Below are positions 1 to 9,340 of a stretch of DNA of 58,211 bases, in pieces. The stretch comes from Mastigocoleus testarum BC008 (lineage in GTDB: Bacteria; Cyanobacteriota; Cyanobacteriia; Cyanobacteriales; Nostocaceae). The notes under the pieces are model-generated. The model made no database searches and was not told the DNA's origin. It saw nothing but the letters and a program-made list of their open reading frames with translations. The stretch spans positions 1 to 58,211 of the forward strand of contig NZ_LMTZ01000156.1 in NCBI RefSeq assembly GCF_001456025.1. The letters run 5' to 3'. The position numbers were made by a program, and so were the translations under genes. Every line of letters starts with the position of its first letter. Position 1 is the first letter of the stretch.

Positions 1-189
1 GCGTCATGGGTCATATTCTACGACACATGCTCTACTTTTGTTCCTTCTTCTTTTTTCTTCTTACCCCGACTTACTGAGCGGATACAAAGATTGTGTATTT
101 TGTAAAAAAAGTAATAATGCTCGGGGAAAATGAGACAACCGAGTTATTACAACAAATAAAAAACTATATTCAAAGACTAATATCTCTAA

Positions 190-2121
190 TTAGGAATCAA
201 TCTCTGCTAGTTCCATCCAACGTTCGGTTGCTCGATCTATTTCTTCTTTAAGTATTTCTACTTGTTCGTAGAGTTGTTGCACTTGCGTATAGTTTCCCGG
301 AGGGACACTTGTCATTTCCCGTTCTACTTCTGCTTTGTGATTTTCGAGTTGGGAAATTTTTTCCTCTAACTGTTCAAACTCCTTCCTTTCCCAATTCGAT
401 AACCTATGTTTCTTCTTCTTCTCTATTTTCTGGGGTTTTGGCTGAGTTGTTTCTGATTCTGCTTTTTTAGTTTTTTCCTTAGCAGCTATACTTTGTTGCT
501 GTTTTTCTTCAGCTTGCTGATAATCCAAATAGACAGAATAGTTACCCGGATACTGTCGCAGTTTACCAGATTCTTCAAAAGCAAAGATTTTATCTACAGT
601 ACGATCTAAGAAATAGCGGTCGTGAGAAACTGTTATGACACAACCTTTAAAATCTTCTAAGTATTCTTCTAGTACTGCCAAAGTTTGAACATCTAAATCG
701 TTAGTCGGCTCATCCAAGATTAAAACATTTGGCGCACTCATCAACACGCACAACAGATATAAGCGCCGTTTTTCTCCACCCGAAAGCTTATGAATTGGAG
801 CATATTGTTGATTGGGAGGAAACAGAAATCTCTCCAACATTTGAGAAGCTGTAATCCTGTTTCCATCCGTAGTGTTGATATATTCCCCTCCCTCTTCTTT
901 AATATACTCAATTACTCGTTGATTTTGATCGATTGCGTCTAATAATTGTTCGGAGTGCTGATCGAAATACCCAATGTGAATGGTCGAACCAATGTCAACA
1001 GTACCGAAATCAGGCTGTACGCGTCCAGTGATGATGTCCATTAAAGTTGATTTTCCAGCACCGTTACCACCAATAATCCCCACGCGGTCTTCTGGGCTAA
1101 ACTCATAGCTGAAATCTTTAATTAAAATACGACTATCGTAAGATTTAGCAATATTATTTAGCTCAATAACTTTTTTGCCAATACGACGACTAACAGTGGA
1201 CATATCAACTTTACCCTGAGCTTGTTTAAACTCAGTATTTTGCATTTCCTGAATGCGATCTATTCTTGCTTTTTGCTTAGTACTTCTGGCTTTGGGTCCT
1301 CTTTTAAGCCATTCTAACTCGCGTCGTAGTACTCCTTGATGTTTGCGTTGGGTTGTTACAGCAGTTTCTTCAGCTAAAGCTTTCTTTTCCAAATAATATG
1401 AATAATTACCTGTAAAACTATAAATATCTCCTCGGTCTATTTCTACAATTCTGTTGGTTACTTTGTCTAAAAAATAACGGTCGTGAGTTATTAATAGTAA
1501 TGCACCACGATAGCGTTTTAAATAACTTTGTAACCACTCTACGGAATTAGCATCTAAATGGTTGGTTGGCTCATCCATTAATAATAAATCTGGCTCAGAA
1601 AGTAAAGCTGATGCTAAGCTAATACGTTTGCGATAACCACCAGACAAACTACCAACTTTTACGCTAAAATCTGTTATTCCTAATTTAGAAAGAATAATTT
1701 TGGCATTTGTTTCCAGATCCCAAACACCATTTGCTTCCATCTGCTGCATGACTGTGGAAAGACGAGACATTAATTGGGAATTTTCTGGATTATGGGCTAA
1801 TTTATCAGATATTTCTTGATATTCTCGCACTAAATCAATTTGTTCGCCACGGTCAGCAAAAACTTGTTCTAAAGCTGTGTAATCTTCATTTAAATCTGGA
1901 TCTTGTGGTAAGTAAACGATATTAGCACCAGAATTTACTAAAATTTGACCGCTATCAATTGATTCTATTCCAGCAATTATTTTCAATAAGCTTGATTTAC
2001 CAGAACCATTAATGCCAATTAAACCAACTTTATCACTATTATCGATACTCAAGTTTGCATCTTTGAGGATTTCTTTGATGCCAAAATCTTTTTTTACTGA
2101 TTGTAGCGTAACAATACTCAT
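190..2121 (-). CDS. ABC-F family ATPase (Uup-type)
   Basis: This is a 643-residue soluble protein with two ABC ATPase domains and no membrane segments, the layout of ABC-F proteins, which act on ribosomes or, for Uup, on branched DNA intermediates. The first Walker A is GINGSGKS at residues 36-43, followed by the signature LSGGYRKR and the Walker B box LLLMDEPTNHLD. The second domain has GGNGAGKST, LSGGEKRR and LILDEPTNDLD. Both are followed by the SHDRYFLD/THDRYFLD switch typical of the family. A charged linker joins the domains, and the last ~90 residues form a Lys/Glu-rich coiled coil, as in Uup. That tail favours Uup over EttA, but the subgroup is an inference. The gene is monocistronic and points away from the following caspase gene region. 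Confidence 0.93.
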   Translation of the reverse strand: MSIVTLQSVKKDFGIKEILKDANLSIDNSDKVGLIGINGSGKSSLLKIIAGIESIDSGQILVNSGANIVYLPQDPDLNEDYTALEQVFADRGEQIDLVREYQEISDKLAHNPENSQLMSRLSTVMQQMEANGVWDLETNAKIILSKLGITDFSVKVGSLSGGYRKRISLASALLSEPDLLLMDEPTNHLDANSVEWLQSYLKRYRGALLLITHDRYFLDKVTNRIVEIDRGDIYSFTGNYSYYLEKKALAEETAVTTQRKHQGVLRRELEWLKRGPKARSTKQKARIDRIQEMQNTEFKQAQGKVDMSTVSRRIGKKVIELNNIAKSYDSRILIKDFSYEFSPEDRVGIIGGNGAGKSTLMDIITGRVQPDFGTVDIGSTIHIGYFDQHSEQLLDAIDQNQRVIEYIKEEGGEYINTTDGNRITASQMLERFLFPPNQQYAPIHKLSGGEKRRLYLLCVLMSAPNVLILDEPTNDLDVQTLAVLEEYLEDFKGCVITVSHDRYFLDRTVDKIFAFEESGKLRQYPGNYSVYLDYQQAEEKQQQSIAAKEKTKKAESETTQPKPQKIEKKKKHRLSNWERKEFEQLEEKISQLENHKAEVEREMTSVPPGNYTQVQQLYEQVEILKEEIDRATERWMELAEIDS

Positions 2122-2631
2122 AGTATTTAATATTTAGTGCTTATATTTTCAATATTTATATTTTGGCTTACAGATTTTACAATATCTATGGATTTTTCGA
2201 CAATTGACTACTTTAGTAAAGACTTTTTTATGTTTGGCTTAAGGTGAATTAATGCAAATACATTGTTGAATTTATTGCACAAAATTGATTTTTTTAAGTT
2301 TGGACTTTGGATTGATGAATTTACTTTCCCATTGATGGATTTAAATTGTTATATGTGGGCTTCTATTATTGTAAGATAGTAAAGATATTCAACTAAGAAC
2401 ACTTGCATAAATAATTTCCTAAGTTTTGAATGGTGAAGGCTAAGTAATAACGCAGAGCAAAAAAAGTTATTGGGAAGTTATTTTTTCTCGCCTCCTAAGT
2501 AAGTAGACGAGGAAAAATTAAACTATGTAAATAAGTATAAAATATCTGTATTTGGCTCGTAGTAGCGCTTTAGCGCTAAGATGCTATTACAAACAAGTTA
2601 TGATTTTTCTTACTAACCTACTTAAAACCAA
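2122..2631. other. Intergenic region with a short hairpin
   Basis: This AT-rich stretch lies between the start of the ABC-F gene and the end of the caspase gene. No ORF in it looks real. Near the caspase stop there is a hairpin with arms TAGCGCT (2563-2569) and AGCGCTA (2572-2578) and a TT loop. It could mark the 3' end of the leftward caspase transcript, but no T-run follows it on that strand. Confidence 0.5.
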
Positions 2632-4848
2632 TTATTCAACAACCTCAATAGTCGCAGATAGTGCTGCTAGTTGACTACTATCCACAGCCTTTACGCCAGC
2701 ACTTTTCAAACCGATACTTGCACGAGTAGTAGTATCTAAATCCCCTAACAGACTTTCCATTGACGATACAGAGTCATCTCCAGTAAGTTCTAACGGCTCA
2801 CCAGAACGCGTTCCCCGACCTTTGGCTATCTGCTTGAGTCCCCGCAGAGCATTTCTTAAAGGTTTTTTACTGGCTAATATCAGTAATTCTAGAAAGCCAG
2901 ATGGACCTTGGACGACAAAGCGGAAATCGTTTTGCAGGTTAGGTGTGGTAGGAGGTACCACTAGTTTATTTCCAGGTGCAACCAATGATGCATCTTCCGG
3001 CGAATCATAATCTGATGGGTACAGCAAAATAATGTTACCATTGCTGTCTATTACCAATACGGAAATATACAGATTGTGATTTTCGTTATTACTTACGTGT
3101 ATTTTAATTTCAGTGTTCGGCTTGAGTGTTGGTAACTCGGGATTAAAATTTTGCATTACAAGCCCACTTTCTTTTGCACCCCGACTACCAATCCTACTAG
3201 AATTTTCTTTAATCCTATTGGGAACGATATCTGCAACTACCTTGAGACCAGATGTATTTTTGTTGAGGATGGAGTGCAAAATTCGACCTGCAAGCAAAAT
3301 TTTAAATTTGGGTTGCAGTCTTTCTATTGCTGCATCGACTGATTCTTCTCCAGACCCAAAACTATCAGCAATTGGAATCATTCCGGAAGTAAATAAGCCA
3401 ATACTTTCTAAGGATGGTAAAGGTGTGACTTTTTCTTTTTCTGCCAGTTTCAGATATTCTGGTGTCATTTTACCGAGAATAAAGTCTAAATCTTGCTGTT
3501 GATTAATAGCCACTAACTTTAATCGGTTAATTTTTGCCAATTTTTTACGGGCGATCTCAGTCTCATTGACTAAAGATGAATCAATTCCAACTCGCAAGCT
3601 CAGATCTGTAGGTATTCCCCTTACTCGTTCCCGCAATAACACGCCAGGTTTAATTGCTCTTCGCTGTCCGTTGAGGAATTTACCTTGTCCTACCATACCC
3701 TCACGAGAAGTTTGTTCGATCTGTGCCAAAGTCTTTCCTTGGGGATCGACTAAATTAAATATTGCTCCTTTTTCAGATAATCCCCCACCCAACCACATTG
3801 TTATTTTTTCACCTTCGACGCTTTGAACCACAGCTTCAGCAACTTGTGTGGTGGGTTTAAGGAAGTAGACTGGTTTTTGTTTATAATTACTTTGCGGCTT
3901 ATACTCAATTTGAGGTACTTGAATTCTATGGCTTAACTTCGCAACATCTGCGGTACTGCGTTGTAAATTGACAAAAGTTATTCCCATAGACTGATTGACA
4001 GTTTGCTGCCAAAGATACCGAGTTAGCAGATAACTAAATGCTCCAGCATTAAAACCATTAAAGCGTGCATCTACGGCTAATTGGTCGCGCTTTGCTGAAC
4101 CCCAACTTACACCTTTGGCAATCCCCTTTTGTCGTAGCTCCTGAAATTTAGCAGGGGAAAGCTTCAAGCGAGAAAGCCACTTGGCTTGATATTCAAATTC
4201 CTCAGAACTAGCTTCAGTTTTTTTCCCACCTAGACGCGTATCTGCTGCCCGCACTAGTAAATTACCCCGCGTTCCACCTCCAGAGTGACAACTATCCAGG
4301 ACTACAGTGATGTTTTCTGTTTGCAATGCATAGGTTAATAGGAATAGTGTTTTGCCCATAATATCCCGAACTCGACTGGGGGTTGGCGTACCTGAGGCAA
4401 AACGGTCTATTGGTACCATAGTACCATTAATTCCATCAGGGTGAATCGGGTTAGGATCGACGACCCGCGAACCATGTCCAGAAAAGTGAAATACAACAAC
4501 ATCACCGGGTTTCGCCTGCTCGATCAAATGATTTTCAAATGCTGCGAGGATATTCTCACGGTTTGCTTGTTCGTCTGTCAGGGTGAGAATATCCTGAGGA
4601 CTAAAACCAAAACGATGTAGTAGGAGTTCCCGTTGCATTTCCACATCGGTGACACAACCCCGCAATGCACCGATACCTGAAGTGTAATCGTTGATGCCGA
4701 CTAATAAGGCTAATTTACGAGGGGTAGTTTGAGCTAAAACCTTACCGATTGAGTTACCCTGCTGGATGATATCAAGTTGATTTAAACCTAATGCAGTGAG
4801 AGTTGAACCGGCGAATTGCAAGAAACTACGGCGATTGACACGAGGCAT
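2632..4848 (-). CDS. Tat-exported caspase-fold protease (orthocaspase/metacaspase type)
   Basis: This is a 738-residue protein. The N-terminus carries a twin-arginine signal (NRRSFLQFAG, residues 5-14) followed by a hydrophobic stretch and ALA-like end (VLAQ), so export through Tat is predicted. The peptidase C14 domain spans about residues 45-330. It has the catalytic His in HFSGHGSR (H125) and the catalytic Cys in VVLDSCHSGGG (C187). Family members cleave after Arg/Lys rather than Asp, but that specificity is inferred here. The C-terminal part (about 570-680) resembles the DUF4384 domain, with motifs such as IDSNGNIILLYPSD. The gene is divergent from an exported TPR-CHAT gene, another caspase-fold protein, across 439 bp. 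Start: the ATG immediately precedes the Tat motif. Confidence 0.9.
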   Translation of the reverse strand: MPRVNRRSFLQFAGSTLTALGLNQLDIIQQGNSIGKVLAQTTPRKLALLVGINDYTSGIGALRGCVTDVEMQRELLLHRFGFSPQDILTLTDEQANRENILAAFENHLIEQAKPGDVVVFHFSGHGSRVVDPNPIHPDGINGTMVPIDRFASGTPTPSRVRDIMGKTLFLLTYALQTENITVVLDSCHSGGGTRGNLLVRAADTRLGGKKTEASSEEFEYQAKWLSRLKLSPAKFQELRQKGIAKGVSWGSAKRDQLAVDARFNGFNAGAFSYLLTRYLWQQTVNQSMGITFVNLQRSTADVAKLSHRIQVPQIEYKPQSNYKQKPVYFLKPTTQVAEAVVQSVEGEKITMWLGGGLSEKGAIFNLVDPQGKTLAQIEQTSREGMVGQGKFLNGQRRAIKPGVLLRERVRGIPTDLSLRVGIDSSLVNETEIARKKLAKINRLKLVAINQQQDLDFILGKMTPEYLKLAEKEKVTPLPSLESIGLFTSGMIPIADSFGSGEESVDAAIERLQPKFKILLAGRILHSILNKNTSGLKVVADIVPNRIKENSSRIGSRGAKESGLVMQNFNPELPTLKPNTEIKIHVSNNENHNLYISVLVIDSNGNIILLYPSDYDSPEDASLVAPGNKLVVPPTTPNLQNDFRFVVQGPSGFLELLILASKKPLRNALRGLKQIAKGRGTRSGEPLELTGDDSVSSMESLLGDLDTTTRASIGLKSAGVKAVDSSQLAALSATIEVVE

Positions 4849-5287
4849 AACTAAACTCTCTTTATTTTAGACAACTAACTGAGGTGATAATCTCCTCAGT
4901 CAGATCTTCGTGATTATCAGTATAAACCCAGAAAAAAATAGGAATATATATTTAAAAATTACTATCTTGCTTAACTTTCGATTAAGTTAAGTGTAGACTT
5001 TCATGGAAGAGTAGTATTTTTTTGAGAATAACCGATAAACTTGGGATTATTTACACATTAAAAAATTGAGATTAGCCGATTAAATTATGACAAAACCTAA
5101 AAATTTCATATTTAATTAAAATTTTCATTAGCTATTGCTATAAGTAATTTAACTTATTTTACCTTGCATAAAAAGTAGTTTATTTAACTATTAAATTAAG
5201 GCTGTGTAAATCACAAAACTAAATTGTTCAGATATTTAATTAATTATCTGGAAAAAATAAAATACGAAATATACCGGAAGTTGATTA
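4849..5287. promoter_or_regulatory. Divergent intergenic region of the caspase/CHAT genes
   Basis: This 439-bp AT-rich spacer must hold the promoters of the leftward caspase gene and the rightward 70-residue ORF/CHAT unit. I see no clear operator palindrome, NtcA box (GTA-N8-TAC) or terminator. A GGAAG ribosome-binding motif lies just before the ATG at 5288. Confidence 0.45.
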
Positions 5288-5500
5288 ATGGATTCACAAC
5301 TTCTAACAGCTTGCTTGTGTGGTTTAACTGGTAGATTAACAATCTGTAAATTAATTATTGGTAGTTCACTCGTTGTCATTATTCTACCGGTGGTTGCTCA
5401 AACATCTCTCATACCAAGCACGAGCAACGAGCGATTACCCAATATTGATCGTTTCCCCCAACCTTTACCTATATCTTTGTTTGGATTCGAAGAAAAATGA
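5288..5500 (+). CDS. Small secreted-type protein upstream of CHAT gene
   Basis: This is a 70-residue ORF. It starts at an ATG preceded by a good GGAAG motif and ends with a TGA that overlaps the ATG of the CHAT gene (ATGA overlap at 5497-5500), which implies translational coupling. Residues 8-38 are hydrophobic and end with PVVAQ, a plausible signal-peptidase site. The mature part would be only about 30 residues, rich in Pro and Ser. I do not recognise the family. It could be a genuine small secreted partner of the CHAT protein, a leader that sets translation of the downstream gene, or a remnant of an N-terminal extension. The RBS and the exact overlap support real translation; the function is unknown. 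Confidence 0.55.
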   Translation: MDSQLLTACLCGLTGRLTICKLIIGSSLVVIILPVVAQTSLIPSTSNERLPNIDRFPQPLPISLFGFEEK

Positions 5501-8106
5501 TGTTTTGGAGTAAGTTTGGTTTAACTGTTTTGTTAACAGCTAATTTGATTGCTGCTATACCAAGTTCAGAAATTCATTCCCAAACTCTCTCCTTAGGAAC
5601 AAAAGGAGAGCAAAATGTCCTCGCTCAGTTTCAAAGCGATCGCACCAAAGCAGAAAGTTTATCCGAACAAGCTTTAGAAAAATACCAGGCAAATCAATTA
5701 CCAAAAGCAGTCAAGCTATGGCAACAAGCTTTGAAGATACATCTTCAATTAGATAACAAAAAAGTTAATACTAAAAAATCAGATAACAAACAAGCAATTG
5801 CAACAATTTTAAAAAACCTCAGTGCTGTAAACCTGGAATTAGAAAATTACCCCCAAGCAATTACTTATTTACAGCAATATCTTACCCTTTCAAGAAAACT
5901 CAAAGACCAAACGGGGGAAACCATAGCTCTGACAACTTTAGCCAAAACCCGCAGGAAACAAGGTCAATTAAGCAAAGCCGCACAATATTATCAACAAGCT
6001 TTAATTTTGGTGCGTAAAACAGCTAATAGATCGGAAGAGGGCGTAATTCTGGGTAATTTAGCCATTGCTTATAAAACATTAGGCGATTACGTTAAAGCCA
6101 TTGAAACTAACAAACAAGCGTTACAAATTTTTCGGGCGATCACAAACCCTAAGGCTGAAGGAATTGTTTTAAAAAATCTGGGTAACGCTTACGAAGCTTT
6201 GGGAGACTATAATAGCGCGATTAAATCCTACCAACAAAGTTTAGACATTGCCCACAAAATTAATCATCGAGTGGGAGAAGCTACCACTCTGAGCAACTTA
6301 GGACAAATTTACGCTAATCAAGGTAAATACGATCTGGCGATCACAAACTTCCAAAACAGTCTCAAAATTAGTTCTTCTGCAAATGATATTGCTGGAAAAG
6401 CAAGTACGCTGATTAACTTAGGCTCCACTTACTATTCTTTAGGAAAGCTAGATCGAGCAATTGAAAATTATCAACAAAGTCTTAAACTCGCTCAAAACAT
6501 CAAAGACAAGCAAATACAATTTGAAGCTTGGGGTAGTCTGGGATTAATTTATGAAGACTTAAAGAAATATCCCACAGCAATCAAATACTTTGAAAAAAGT
6601 TTAGCGATCGCCCGCGAAATCGACGATCCCAAAGCACAAGCTTTAACGCTCAACAACTGGGGACATACTTTATTTAAGGCTAATAGATTAACAGAAGCGA
6701 AAGAAAAACTTACACAAGCAGTTAAGCACCTAGATCGACTTCGTTCGGGGCTCAGCGACGCTGACAAAATTTCTATATTTGATACTCAAGTTTATACCTA
6801 CAACCTATTACAACAAATTTTAATCGCTGCGAAAGATAAAGAAGGAGCATTAGAAGCTGCAGAACAAGGACGCGCTCGTGCTTTTGCTGATTTAATCGCA
6901 AGTAAAATAATCAAACACCAAACAAATAATTCTCAAGAATTTGCGACCTCAATCGAAAAAATTCGAGAAATAGCGCGAGCACAAAACGCCACCTTAGTGG
7001 AATATACAATTATTCCTGCAGATGACTTTAAACATCGAGGTAAATTGCGCGCAGAAGCCGAGAAAATCTATATTTGGGTAGTTAAACCTACGGGTGAAGT
7101 TCTTTTTCGCCGTAGTGGTTTAATGTCTATGGGAGACAAAAACAAAATATCTCTGGAAAAACTTGTAAGTAACAGTCGCATTCAATTGGGTACGAGAAGT
7201 AGAGCCACTATTACAGTAAGCTCCAATACCAATATTCCGAAAACAGGTAATCAATTAAAACAGTTACATAAATTATTAATTCAACCTATTTCAGACTTAT
7301 TACCATCCAAAGAAACAGATAAAGTCATTTTTATTCCTCAAGGTTCTTTATTTTTAGTTCCCTTTAACGCATTACAAGACGAATCAGACAAATACCTAAT
7401 TGAAAAACATACTATTTTGATCGCACCTTCGATTGAAGTATTAAATTTAACTCGTAAGCAAAGTCAAAGATTAACTAAGGAAAATAAAGAAGTATTAATA
7501 GTAGGCAATCCGATCATGCCTAGGGTTGCATCCAAACCAGGAGCCGAGCCACAGCAATTAGAAGCCTTACCAGGTGCAGAAACAGAAGCAAAAGAAATTG
7601 CTCGCCAATTCAACACTACAGCTACGCTCGGCAGTCAAGCAACCGAAACAAATGTAGTGCAAAAAATGCCCCAAGCACGAATTATTCACCTCGCAACTCA
7701 TGGTTTACTTGATGATTCCCAAGGTTTAGGAAGTGCAATCGTACTGACTCCCAATGAGAAAGATGATGGTTTACTTACTGCTGAAGAAATTCTCAATTTT
7801 AAATTTAAACTAAATGCAGAATTAGTAGTTTTAAGTGCTTGCGACACCGGACGGGGAAAGATTACAGGTGATGGTGTAATTGGGTTATCGCGTTCGTTTA
7901 TTAGTGCAGGTGTTCCAACTGTAATTGCTTCTTTGTGGGCGGTACCCGACGCACCTACAGCATCACTCATGACTGAATTTTACCATCATCTGGAAATAGG
8001 TCAAGATAAAGCACAAGCATTACGCCAAGCAATGCTAAAAACCATGAGAAAACATAAAAACCCAAGAAATTGGGCGGCGTTTACTGCGATCGGTGAAGCA
8101 AATTGA
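5497..8106 (+). CDS. Exported TPR-CHAT protein (caspase-fold)
   Basis: This is an 869-residue protein. A Sec-type signal peptide is at residues 1-30 (FGLTVLLTANLIAAIPSS). It is followed by about eight tetratricopeptide repeats (residues ~45-410, with recurring LGNLAIAYKTLGDY-like units) and a C-terminal CHAT domain (~590-865). The CHAT catalytic pair is visible: His735 in IIHLATHG and Cys782 in VVLSACDTGRG. CHAT domains are caspase/separase-fold proteases, named for Caspase, HetF and TPR association, and HetF of Anabaena has this architecture. Here the signal peptide argues for action outside the cytoplasm, so I do not call it hetF. It is coupled to the 70-residue ORF upstream and divergent from an exported caspase. 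Start: either of two adjacent ATGs (5497 or 5500). Confidence 0.9.
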   Translation: MMFWSKFGLTVLLTANLIAAIPSSEIHSQTLSLGTKGEQNVLAQFQSDRTKAESLSEQALEKYQANQLPKAVKLWQQALKIHLQLDNKKVNTKKSDNKQAIATILKNLSAVNLELENYPQAITYLQQYLTLSRKLKDQTGETIALTTLAKTRRKQGQLSKAAQYYQQALILVRKTANRSEEGVILGNLAIAYKTLGDYVKAIETNKQALQIFRAITNPKAEGIVLKNLGNAYEALGDYNSAIKSYQQSLDIAHKINHRVGEATTLSNLGQIYANQGKYDLAITNFQNSLKISSSANDIAGKASTLINLGSTYYSLGKLDRAIENYQQSLKLAQNIKDKQIQFEAWGSLGLIYEDLKKYPTAIKYFEKSLAIAREIDDPKAQALTLNNWGHTLFKANRLTEAKEKLTQAVKHLDRLRSGLSDADKISIFDTQVYTYNLLQQILIAAKDKEGALEAAEQGRARAFADLIASKIIKHQTNNSQEFATSIEKIREIARAQNATLVEYTIIPADDFKHRGKLRAEAEKIYIWVVKPTGEVLFRRSGLMSMGDKNKISLEKLVSNSRIQLGTRSRATITVSSNTNIPKTGNQLKQLHKLLIQPISDLLPSKETDKVIFIPQGSLFLVPFNALQDESDKYLIEKHTILIAPSIEVLNLTRKQSQRLTKENKEVLIVGNPIMPRVASKPGAEPQQLEALPGAETEAKEIARQFNTTATLGSQATETNVVQKMPQARIIHLATHGLLDDSQGLGSAIVLTPNEKDDGLLTAEEILNFKFKLNAELVVLSACDTGRGKITGDGVIGLSRSFISAGVPTVIASLWAVPDAPTASLMTEFYHHLEIGQDKAQALRQAMLKTMRKHKNPRNWAAFTAIGEAN

Positions 8107-8739
8107 GACATCTTTTGCTGTTCTTTTATTTTGCTCTTCTCTGAGAAACTTAATAATTGCTTAAGTATTTTTAATTACTTTGTATAAACAAGACGCATTA
8201 GCAAATAGTTTTGTTAAGAGGTTTTATTAATTTATTTGCTTAATTTTTGTATGAGTCCTGCCAACATTCAATACGCAATAACAGTAGGAATAAATGACAA
8301 TAAATAATTCCTTATTTATCTTCATATAGATAGAAAATTTTCTAGTATATCCAGTTACTTGTACTCTCTTTAGCTACTCTAAAGTTAAGGGAGTATCATC
8401 TATACACCCAGAACTTATTATTATCTTTCCTCTATTTATTTAACTCTCCTTTATTTATTTAAGCACCCCACTAAATATCTTTTGTCTTTCGTCAAATATA
8501 GTGACCAATGCAGCTTGGGTCGTACATTTGCTTTAAATTTATTTGCTGATTGGTCTTTAAACCGTTAATTCCTGTTACTTTCTCAAGAAAGGGAAAATTA
8601 AAGTTTGAGCATAAAGTAAACATTATTAAAAGTGTAAGTTTATGCTCAACCATGAATTAGTTAATTTCGAGATGCAAATCATCAATTAATTTCTTGTTGA
8701 TTCCCAATCACATCAGTTGGGTGCAACTCACCCCAACAT
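8107..8739. other. Intergenic region between convergent genes
   Basis: This 633-bp AT-rich stretch lies between the convergent CHAT and DUF1824 genes. A short hairpin with arms near GTTGGGTG and CACCCCAAC (8716-8737, one bulged base) sits just past the end of the leftward DUF1824 gene. It may act at its 3' end, although no T-run follows. No credible ORF was seen. Confidence 0.4.
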
Positions 8740-9156
8740 CTAAACAAATAAATCTAGGGGTAAATGACCGTACATCTCATTGACTCCCTGTTCGGAATAA
8801 GACTGACAAGAAACTAAAACACCACGATGATGTCCGAGATAGGAATCAATATGGCATATGCCGTTTTTACCGTTTAACTTAATGTAAACCGGACCATCAA
8901 TATGGGGTAAGTTACTAGGAGCTTCGTAACCAAAAGCATGAGAATAAGTTTTCATAGCCAGTATGCCTTTTTCTGCAGTCTCAGCACAAATTCCTAAAAT
9001 TTGATAATCAGAAAGATTTCCTAGCAATAACAAAGCCGAGCGAATCCGGATTTTATCTGATTGCTTAATCGGTGGTGCCACATCTACACAATTGAATTTG
9101 TTTAAAATTCTTTTGGCTTCTGAAAGACCGAGATGATTCTGATTTTTACTGGTCAT
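8740..9156 (-). CDS. DUF1824 family protein
   Basis: This is a 138-residue soluble protein that I recognise as a member of DUF1824, a family largely confined to cyanobacteria and without a known function. Typical features are the N-terminal EAKRILNKF region, the GNLSDYQILGICAET block, the central DGPVYIKLNGK strand and the C-terminal RGVLVSCQSYSEQGVNEMYGHLPLDLF signature. Its length matches the family. It stands alone, with a MITE-like element immediately upstream (9213-9323). There are no catalytic motifs, signal peptide or membrane segments. Confidence 0.75.
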   Translation of the reverse strand: MTSKNQNHLGLSEAKRILNKFNCVDVAPPIKQSDKIRIRSALLLLGNLSDYQILGICAETAEKGILAMKTYSHAFGYEAPSNLPHIDGPVYIKLNGKNGICHIDSYLGHHRGVLVSCQSYSEQGVNEMYGHLPLDLFV

Positions 9157-9212
9157 AAACCTGGATTATGAACTCACTTACTTGGTGTTGTTGCTTGATT
9201 TTAGATTCGATA

Positions 9213-9323
9213 ATATAGCAGTTCTCATACGAATACAATACAACTGTCTCTGGTTTCAGAAGCAATAGTAATTTCGGCAGCCATAAAGGATTTGTATATT
9301 CATGGTCTGGAGAACTGCTATAT
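9213..9323. mobile_element. MITE-like element with 14-bp terminal inverted repeats
   Basis: ATATAGCAGTTCTC at 9213-9226 is repeated as an exact inverted copy at 9310-9323, giving a 111-bp non-coding element. It occupies most of the space between the DUF1824 gene and the prohibitin-like gene. The size and perfect ends fit a miniature inverted-repeat element mobilised in trans, possibly IS630-like because of the TATA at the tips. The 7-mer TAGATTC flanks both sides at a small offset (9202-9208 and 9330-9336). No transposase of this kind is encoded in the window. Confidence 0.7.
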
Positions 9324-9340
9324 CTAGTCTAGATTCCAAA

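Noticed and set aside
5497..8106. Naming the TPR-CHAT gene hetF
   Set aside because: The architecture is similar, but this protein has a clear Sec signal peptide and no HetF-specific context, and many paralogues exist in Nostocales.
5497..8106. A Craspase-type CRISPR-linked TPR-CHAT
   Set aside because: No gRAMP/Cas7-11, CRISPR array or Csx30-like genes are nearby, and the protein appears to be exported.
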